NCBI GenBank assembly: GCA_023634235.1
Contig: JAMKCF010000014.1
Coordinates: forward strand, 1,426,001-1,490,000
DNA from: Pisaster brevispinus
Lineage: Eukaryota; Echinodermata; Asteroidea; Forcipulatida; Asteriidae
DNA: 64,000 nt
Direction: 5' to 3'
The notes beneath the pieces are model-generated. The model saw only the letters and a list, made by a program, of their open reading frames with translations. It was not told the origin of the DNA and did no database searches. Of this stretch, positions 36,601 through 45,600 are shown piece after piece (position 1 is the stretch's first letter; each line of letters opens with the position of its first letter). A program made the translations under genes and the position numbers.

Positions 36601-39600
36601 CTTTAGTAAGTATTCCGTTCAATCAACTTATCTGCATATTATAAATACCGCAGACAGTCCTATTGGTAAAAAGAAGGTCACAGGACCATGTTTACCTGGA
36701 AACTTACATGTATTAATTGAAATAAAAAAGTAGTGAGGAGGGCTTTTTTTAAGACCTTGCTGGGTCGTGGCCGTGCGGTACAAAAAAGACCTGACCTTCG
36801 GTTCTGTCCTTTATCACACAGCCATGACCCTTCCGGTTTTTATACAGATGTTTAAGACCTTTCCACTACTCTGTTGTTCCCATATTTAAATAAAAAAGCA
36901 AGATGCAAACCTTCATGTAGACAGCTGTGGTTTAAAGTCTCTGGATAATGATACAAGAAGTAGGAATATAAAATGCGTGTAGTGGCCGCAAATTTATTAA
37001 ATAACAAATGCTGTGAGATGCTAAATGACCCCTCATCTACAACCCTGCTGGTTTTTGGTGTAAGTTCACCGTTTAAGATGCTGGGTCCAGTTTTCGGTTG
37101 ATTCGACCCCAAAATTTAGATTAAAATTGTAAATAGCAGTTTTTATAGATGCGAGAAAGTTATATGTAAAAGCTTTCATTAAAAGGCAATGCACAAAAAC
37201 AAATTGCCAATAGTAAACAGTTGTTAATTAAAAACTGAAACAAATTAAAATTGAATTATTGTCAATTCTTCCGGGTATGAAATCGCGATCTTTCTGCCAA
37301 ACATACATTCCTGCATGTTTTATGTATTTTGCATGCTCACAAATTTGTTGAGTTTCACATTTTGAAACAGCATCATCTGTCAAAAATATTCTGATGTGAT
37401 TTTCTTGGTTTGTTTGCGTCTCTGCAGAATCCAACATGGCGTAGTTTTGACCTTCAGATGTCCTGCCCTGACCTGGACGTTTCCCAGTCAAGTATCCTTT
37501 GAACATTTCCCCTTTTTAATTGTTGTTTTATTATCATTGAGCAGTCACAAATAATTCGCCCATCAATTAAACCAAATTTATTTAAATAATGAATAATAAA
37601 AAGGGTACCATTTGCCTAGATGCAAATTTCCAGTTGGCTCTGTCGAGAAATGGCCGTTTTCAATCTTGTTAAATTTGAATAACTCAAGAGTAAAAAGTCC
37701 AGTTTCAAAAATTCAAAAGGCATTTAGATCCGGAGATATTAGTTTACATTGAAACACTTGGGGGCCTACAGAATGTACTTAAAAAATAAAATAAATTTGG
37801 GTGACATTATTGCTTTAAAAAAATCATATACACTTAATTTTTACAAAAAAAACCTGATTCATAAAAAAGATACCCATCAACATTGCACAGACCTTTGTAT
37901 GTAGCAATGAAAATCGAACAGGAAGTCTTTTTAGCTCAGGCCTCGAAACAACCCACAGCACTCTCAGCAATTACCGTAGTGCCCTGTGCTTTGCCGTGGT
38001 GCCCTTTGCAAAGTTCCAATACAAATTTTCCTCATAAAGTGCCCCTTACCAGAGGAAAATTGCCGTGCCCCTTCTAGAGCGAAGTTCAAGGCCTGTTAGC
38101 TATTTGTATTTGTTTATAAATCAGTAAGTCTGTTGTTGTAAGAGGTCTTTTCTTAACACACCTGTTACCCAGCTATTCTAGTAAGGATGTGGGGTGGTCA
38201 GAACTCCGAGTGTAGTCTGGTAATAGAGTGGCTGGTAAACCTCAGAGGTCTGTGCTACTTAGGAACTCAGGTGAGTCAAACAACCTTACATAGACACAGA
38301 ACACATAGAATGTAGAACTAAGACGTCATCAGTGTCTGCTGTTCACGCCCTCTATGTCAGCTGTGGGTAGAGAGTATCTATACCATGTGACATGCCTGTA
38401 TGGCAGAATGATCTAAATCAACCAATGGGAAGGCTGCAATTTACTGATTGGCTAAAAATGCCAGCGAACATGAAATGCCTTACGACAGATGCGCAAAGAT
38501 AATAACTACGAATAAAGATATTGACTAATAGGGCCACCGCCAACATAGGGCTGGATAGCTCAGTTGGTAGAGTGCAGGTATGTTAATCTGGAGGGCGTTG
38601 GTTCACGTCCCGCTCCAGTCAATTTTTCTTTGCTGAAACCCAAATTAAGATGATAATAACACAGCATTCTATGAGTTTTATTGCGTTGTACTTTGTGGCG
38701 TGTCTCGGCAAAGTCCAGTGGACTGAAGCTCTGGTGTTTCTGATCAGCAGAGTGTTGGTTCGAGTCCTGGTCTTGACACCTGTGTTCTTAAGCAAGACAC
38801 TTGACCATTATTGCTTCCTCCTCCTAATGAGACATAAAGCTGTACCTCCATGTTGTGTTGGGCCAACTTTGAGAAGCTAACTTGGCTAGAAAAAGCGCAT
38901 ACATTACTGCTTTTGTTATTTACCATGTAGATACACAAAGATGGAGTTCGGTACCAGCCTAATTCCCTCATCTTTGGGATGTTCCAAGGTTTCTATGGTG
39001 CATCAGATAACCTACTGGTAAGTTTCAATCCTGTGAGCTTATTATAGACAGTGCAAGTCTCGCGCGTATTCGAACATTAGACCCGTTTAAGTGCGTGAGC
39101 TTGTTTCCTTCACGCGTTCAAGCAATGTAGGTGGGACTGAAGAGATCCCAAAATGTTTGAATATGCACCAGACTTGCACAGTCTATTGATATTACACTAC
39201 TCATCTGCAGGGTACATGTAGCTGTTACGGACAGTCAAAAGGAAGACGTGCTGTTTGCACTCATCAAACAAACATATTTTTACATCTTCTCGGGACAGTT
39301 GGGTTTGTGTAGTTGTATCTTCCCTAGGCTTCGAACTCTGGGTGTCCAGGTTTGATTCCCGCCGGGGTTACTATGTGGATTGGGTTTTCAGTCCTCACCT
39401 GATTGCTTGGGTTTTCTCTTGATTTTTGGGGGTCAGCTACAGCATGGCTTCCGACCTGCAGAGTCACACGAGAAAGTTTTTACAGGCAACTTATTAGATG
39501 CACCCATCAAATCTACTGCATGCAGAAGGAACACTTTAGTAGCACAAGAAAATGTTTTTCAACGGCATATTGAAAACGTGTGAAATTGTCACATTGTTTT

Positions 39601-42600
39601 TGAATGATAGATGAACTTTACAAGCTTGCAATTATTACGATACCATGTGTGGTGAATACATCTACACTGTACACCATCAACCCTCCTACTGTCTGACCAT
39701 TCAACATCATCCACTGTGGCTGTGAGAGGTGTATGCACTATAACCAGCCTGCATTATGCAATCATGAAGTGAACACATCTAGAGAGATCATTCTGAGCTA
39801 ATCCAACCCTCGTCGTTGAATGGTGCTTAAATGGTTGGTCACCTTTCTTGCAAATGATAGTAAAGGTAGGAGGGTTGGTGTGTTTAAAATGCATGCACAT
39901 GATAAACTTATCTTTCCAATCTTTAATATCAAATGTTTCATTTATATACAGGATTCAGCTGTGAAGACTAATTACTTTCAAACATCGATCGAAGTGGAGC
40001 AGAGCGCCGCAATTCTTTCATACAATACTTTTTCTTTAGGAAGGTAAGCAAAAATGGTAGATTTTCTTTGAAAACAAAACTATCATCTTTTGTGTCAGCT
40101 TTTTTTTCTCGAATTGAAGTGTGCACAGTGACAGTTGTTTTGACTGCTGGGCTTGTTTGATTGAGAGGTTACTGGACCAATAGTGTCATGGCCGAGCGGT
40201 CAAGCAAACTGGACTTGAGCTCTGGTGTTACTGATCGGCGAAGTGGTGGTCCGAGTCCTGGTTTTGACGTGTGTGTCATTAAGATAGACACTTAACCAAT
40301 GTTACCTTCGGATGGGACATAAAGCTGTCAGTCCAATGTGTTGTGTAATTCATTTAAACTAACCCAGTACACATCACTAAGGAAAGAGGTTCAGCCTGGT
40401 GTTTGCTGGTATGTTGGCTGCAGATTGTGCCAAGGCACCCTGTAAAATTGTTGCTATGTAAATAAGTGGGTCTTGTAACTTTAACATAGCTTCGCATACT
40501 TGTAAAAAAAAGAAAAAAGAATGAGTGCTTTGAGGTGACTTCTGGTGTGATAAATAGCTTTATAAGAACTAAGTATTAATGTTGTTATTATTATTGATGC
40601 TGGTTGATGGCTCAGTGGATATTTGTAGTCCTATGGTGACTTTAGATGGCAGTAAGGACAAGTAAAGTCATGTTCAGCTTTGAACATTTGGGGCGGCGGG
40701 GGGGGGGGGGGGGAAGGATCACAATGAGAATAACTTGATGTCAGAAACAGCTGAAAATATTATTTGTGCGAGAGGTGAGACCCTGTCTGTGGTACAGGAT
40801 AATGAATAGGGTTTACAAATTTGAAGGCAGAAAAATGATGGAACTGTTACAACCTCTTTTATGAGAGGGTCATGGGTTCAGATCTCACTCAAAATATCCC
40901 AGTGGATTTTTTACTTTTTTACCCTGCAGGACTCGGAAGGCTGTGAGTCTACATTTTTATTGTACGTCTTGGTGTATAAAGGGTTTAATTAAAAGCATGC
41001 TTTTTTTCCTGGTGCAGTACCAAATACTAACGTTGTGTTTTGTTTTGGATCTTGCAGGCTACACACCACCCAGCGAGCAATAAGACAGACCGAGGCAACC
41101 GTTACTAAAGTCCGAAGTTCCATCGTCCAGAAACTGACCTTAGCAAAGAAGAAGACCGTCCTGGTAAGTGAGCCATTCATAAGGGTTTGCCTTTAAAACT
41201 CAACCCCAAACTGTGTAGGAATTCTACCATGCAAGGCATTGTTTTTTTTGTCTCTTGTTGACTGGAAATTTGTCTTTCTAATATCTTCCACTAGAAAGAC
41301 ATCCTTGTTGCTCCAACTGCTGCCACCAAAGCATTATGGTGAACATAGGTTTCAGGTTGCTGGACCTCATTGGGGTAACAGGTCATTTTCTGCAGCATCA
41401 GCCTGAGTGTGGAACCAATTTCCCCTGACTGTCAAATTATCTCCATCCAAAAACTTAAAATCTCACCTGTTCAAACAAGCTTACTCACACAATCCACAGT
41501 CCTAATTTATTTTTTTCTCCTCAAGCGCCACGAGCGCCTTTTTTAGGCGGATACCGGCGCTATACTAAGTATTCTTTATTATTATTATTTGTGAATCGAA
41601 AAATCTCCCTTTTAACTCTTTCAGTTCCAAGGTCGTACATGTACGATCTTTTTTATGTATTCAAAAAGCGCCATCAATCGTACACGTACAACCCATAATA
41701 TACATGTTATAAGGAGAGGGCATTATCACTCAAGAAATACTTTTGACTTTGGGATGTACCAAGGCGACACAAATCAGCAAGATACATTTTGTTCAGTGAG
41801 AAAGACTTATTTATTTAGTTTTTTTTTAAGAATTTCGAAAAACTTGAAAAAGCTGGGCATTTTAGGTAAACAAAAAAAAACGGGCACTGATAGAGTTAAC
41901 ATCAAACAAGTAACCATCGACACACATTTCAAGACTCCTCTTAAAACATTCAAGTTCAAGTTATCATAAATATATGAGCATTTTAAAGGGTCTGTCTCTG
42001 TTTGTAAATGACTCTGAAAATTAATGGCAATACAAACTCACTTTGTAAAGAAGTACAGCAGCTTTGGATAGTATAATGCAGTTTGAGAAACATTTCACTT
42101 CAAAATACTGCGGTTATGGTAAAAGATATCACTTTTTATCCCCCCAACATTTGAATCTGAGAAACGTTACTGTCAGTAACGTTTCTCAGGTTGTGTATTC
42201 CTATTGGGGAATATTCTTCATGTGTGGACAAATTCGCTTCAATTTTTCGGCGATATCTCAAAAACGCGACCACCTTTTGAAATGTTCACAGGTTAGTTTT
42301 ATTGTGTATATCTACATTTATAATTATAGGATTAAAACAGCCAAGCGGTTGCAAAAAATCAAAGGTGTACTTCACCTTTAAACAACTAGTTTGCTAAGTT
42401 TAGTCCAGAGGGCAAGTTGAGAAGTGGTGTTTACTAGCTCCTAGCAGTTTTTACTAGCCATTGTGCCAGATTAGGGTTAAGGGCAAGTCCTGATGGTACG
42501 TATGCATGTAATTTCCAGGAGACAAGTTTATCGTGGAAGAGTCACAGGGTTACCCCTGGTTTTCTCTGGCTTACATAGCAAGAACCTTTGTTTACAGGTT

Positions 42601-45600
42601 TCCTCAGGCTTGCGAGCTACAGTGATTAAGTTCACTTCTGAGGCATCCTTGGTTTCATAATATTAAATAAGATAATTAAATAATTGAAAGGAATAAAAAC
42701 TGCATATAATTAGTAGGATGATTTAAACATTATCAGTGGGTTAACTCTTGCCACTCTCACTGTATGTCTGTTTTGACTTTCTTATCTATCAGCGTTCGGG
42801 AATTGAGGAACTGAAACTACGTCTGGGAATTCTCAAGGGTGAAATGGACAGGCAGGAAGTCTTACTGACATCAGACTGCAAAAGATGCACCAAAAAGAGA
42901 GAGATCATCGATGAAAGAGGTAGCTTTTTGCAATTTGTCTATGTCTGTATTTGTTGTCACCCTTTCCTTCCCTGCCACGAAATAATGTTAATGCATCCAT
43001 GTTTGTTATAAGGACTTGATTTTTTACAGTGGACCACAGGCCTGAGGCCAGTGATTTTAGCCCCGGGCCAGTAAACTCATGAACAGCTAAGTCCGGCTGT
43101 CTTGTGTCTTCCAATTGAATAATAACACCTTCCTGTGTAATATCAAAAACAAATTCTGTTCAAATGTTGACTTTGATAAGATACCTTTCATTCTATTATA
43201 AGAGTCGCATCCCCTTAAGGTGATCCCTTGGCTGCCGCTTCCCAGGTTGTATCGTAAACGTGGGTGTGATCCCTGGCTACACGGCAGCTAACCGTTGAAT
43301 GGCTTCTGACTGGCACCCCCGAACAAAGATATTGACTAATAATGAGACCGCCAACATAGGGCTGGATAGCTCAGTTGGTAGAGTGCCGGTACGTTAATCC
43401 GGAGGTCGTTGGTCCAGTCAATTTTTTTTGGTTCAAACCCAACTCTATTATAAGAGGTGTACTTAATCCATAGAGACAAATGAGACAAATCTTCTCTTTC
43501 ATTTATTAGTACTTGTTTTAAAAAAAAAAGCAAAAAAAAAGAGAGCTTTTTCTCAAAGGTTAATTTTCTCATTTCTGATTTTGATATTGGTCTTGTGAAA
43601 ACATCTCCGGTCCAGTAAACATTTTAAGCAACATTTTTACCCCTGCAGTCTTGTGGATTTTCACCCCTCAAATTTGAGCACTGGTTCAACTATCAACTGT
43701 ATTTTAAAACCAACATACACCTGTTTATTGACAACAATTTTTATGGAGGAGAAGCCAACCAGCACAGCTGGGCCTAAGTTCATGGCTCTGCTTACTGCCA
43801 AATTCGCGCTTGCGATCACCATTCTTCTCTTAAAGGGTAAAAGCGGAATATCTGCGCTAGCTGTGTAAGCATGGAATATGCAGTCCCACAAGTGAAAATT
43901 CCTTGCTAACCTGTGAAATATGCTTGACGTAAGCACGAAATTTCCCGCTTCCGTAAGCGCCTATTTATTTGTCTTTGCTTAGAGCCATGACATTGGGCAC
44001 TGATCACTTGGGACCTTCTAGTTATTCATTTTGATATTTTCATATTTTATTTTCATTTATTTATTTATTATTTTTTGGGGGAAGGATGTTGTAATAGAAA
44101 TAATGGAATTTTGTACTTGCTTCTTGTAGCTCAAGCCCACAAGTTACGATGCGAAAGAATGACGAGTGAGAAGGACGAGTGGACAAACCAACTTCAGCTT
44201 CTCAGAGAGAGAAAGTAAGTCGAGCATCGTCTGAATACACACCTCTTTGACACCCAATAACCTGGCATTTTTAACTCTTTGATGGAACGCTCAAAGTACC
44301 AACGAACTGGTCTGTACATGTATACCAGGTGTACTTAACCCTCCAAGACACTATCGCTCACTTATTGAGTAACAGTTTTTTATTAAAAAGTTGGTACTCC
44401 GCCATTTTTTTTAAATCTAAAAAATTCCAAGTTCTACAACTGCACCTAGCCAAATAGCATGCCAAATGTCTTATTACCATCCAGGGTTTGTTTTTCACTA
44501 ACACAATCCAACAATGACCCGCTCTCCAGGAATTCCCATAGGAATTCCACAGCATTCACTCAGCCTTGCTAAGTTGTGTAAACAAAAGGGTGTTATTCCA
44601 AGAAATGGTTGATTGAGCAGAAAGAAACACAATTTTGCTTGAATTGATTTTATTTAGTCAAAAGGGTCTATATCTAATGCTTTGGGTGATTTAAAAGTGA
44701 TTTGGTTCTTCACAGAAATGTATTACACGCTAAAATCAAACTGTTACTCAAAAAGTAAAGCAGGGTGAAATAGTGTGATTTTTTTTTATGGTGTCACACA
44801 GAGTTAACCGATCCAATCAGAAAAATCCTGTTGTTTTGACTTTTGAGTCACTCTTTTTGTTTACAGTAGAAGGTGTAGTCAAAAAGCTTTCCAGCAATTT
44901 CATCTTCAATTCCTCTTGACACGTTGTTTGATAATTCTGTTTGTTTGTGCAGGGAGCAACTGCAGAAGCTATCTGCACAGTACGCATCCCGGAAAACTAC
45001 CCTCATCGGGGAGCTGTCTGATATCTACCCCATTGTGGAGGTTGCAAATAATGAGCACACCATTCTAGGCATCAGACTTCCCAATGCGGAGAATTACTCA
45101 GGTATCTAAAAAAAGAAAAAAATACTAGAGCTGGATTTGAACCAACAACCTCCGGAAGCATGCCAGTGCTCTACTAACTGAGCTATGTAGCCCTATGTTG
45201 GCGGTGTCCCTATTTTTATCAATAACTAACAGATAGCTGTTGGTAGAGCGTCGGCAGGTTTCGCTTGTCGTTGGTTCAAATTCTGCTCCGTCAAATTTTT
45301 CTTTGTTCAACCCTAAATTTACTAATTTATACTTGAACTACTTCCCTTTTATAACCTGACCTTTCTGTTCCATACAGGAACCGACGATATGGTGGTGTCC
45401 ACCGGGCTCGGACATACTTGCCATCTTATCTTGATGATGTCACAGATCCTCAAGTTACCCCTTCGCTATCCCATGAGCCACTATGGGTCGCGTTCCATCG
45501 TCAGAGACCACATCACGGAGGCGCTAGCGGAGAAGGACAGAGAGTAAGTTGGTTTTGTTGTTGCTCAGTTGAGTTGGCAAAAGGACACTTTCCGATCATG

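Noticed and set aside
38545..38620. Functional tRNA gene
   Set aside because: A and B boxes and a possible acceptor stem exist, but the same leader and tail occur at several loci, which marks a SINE.
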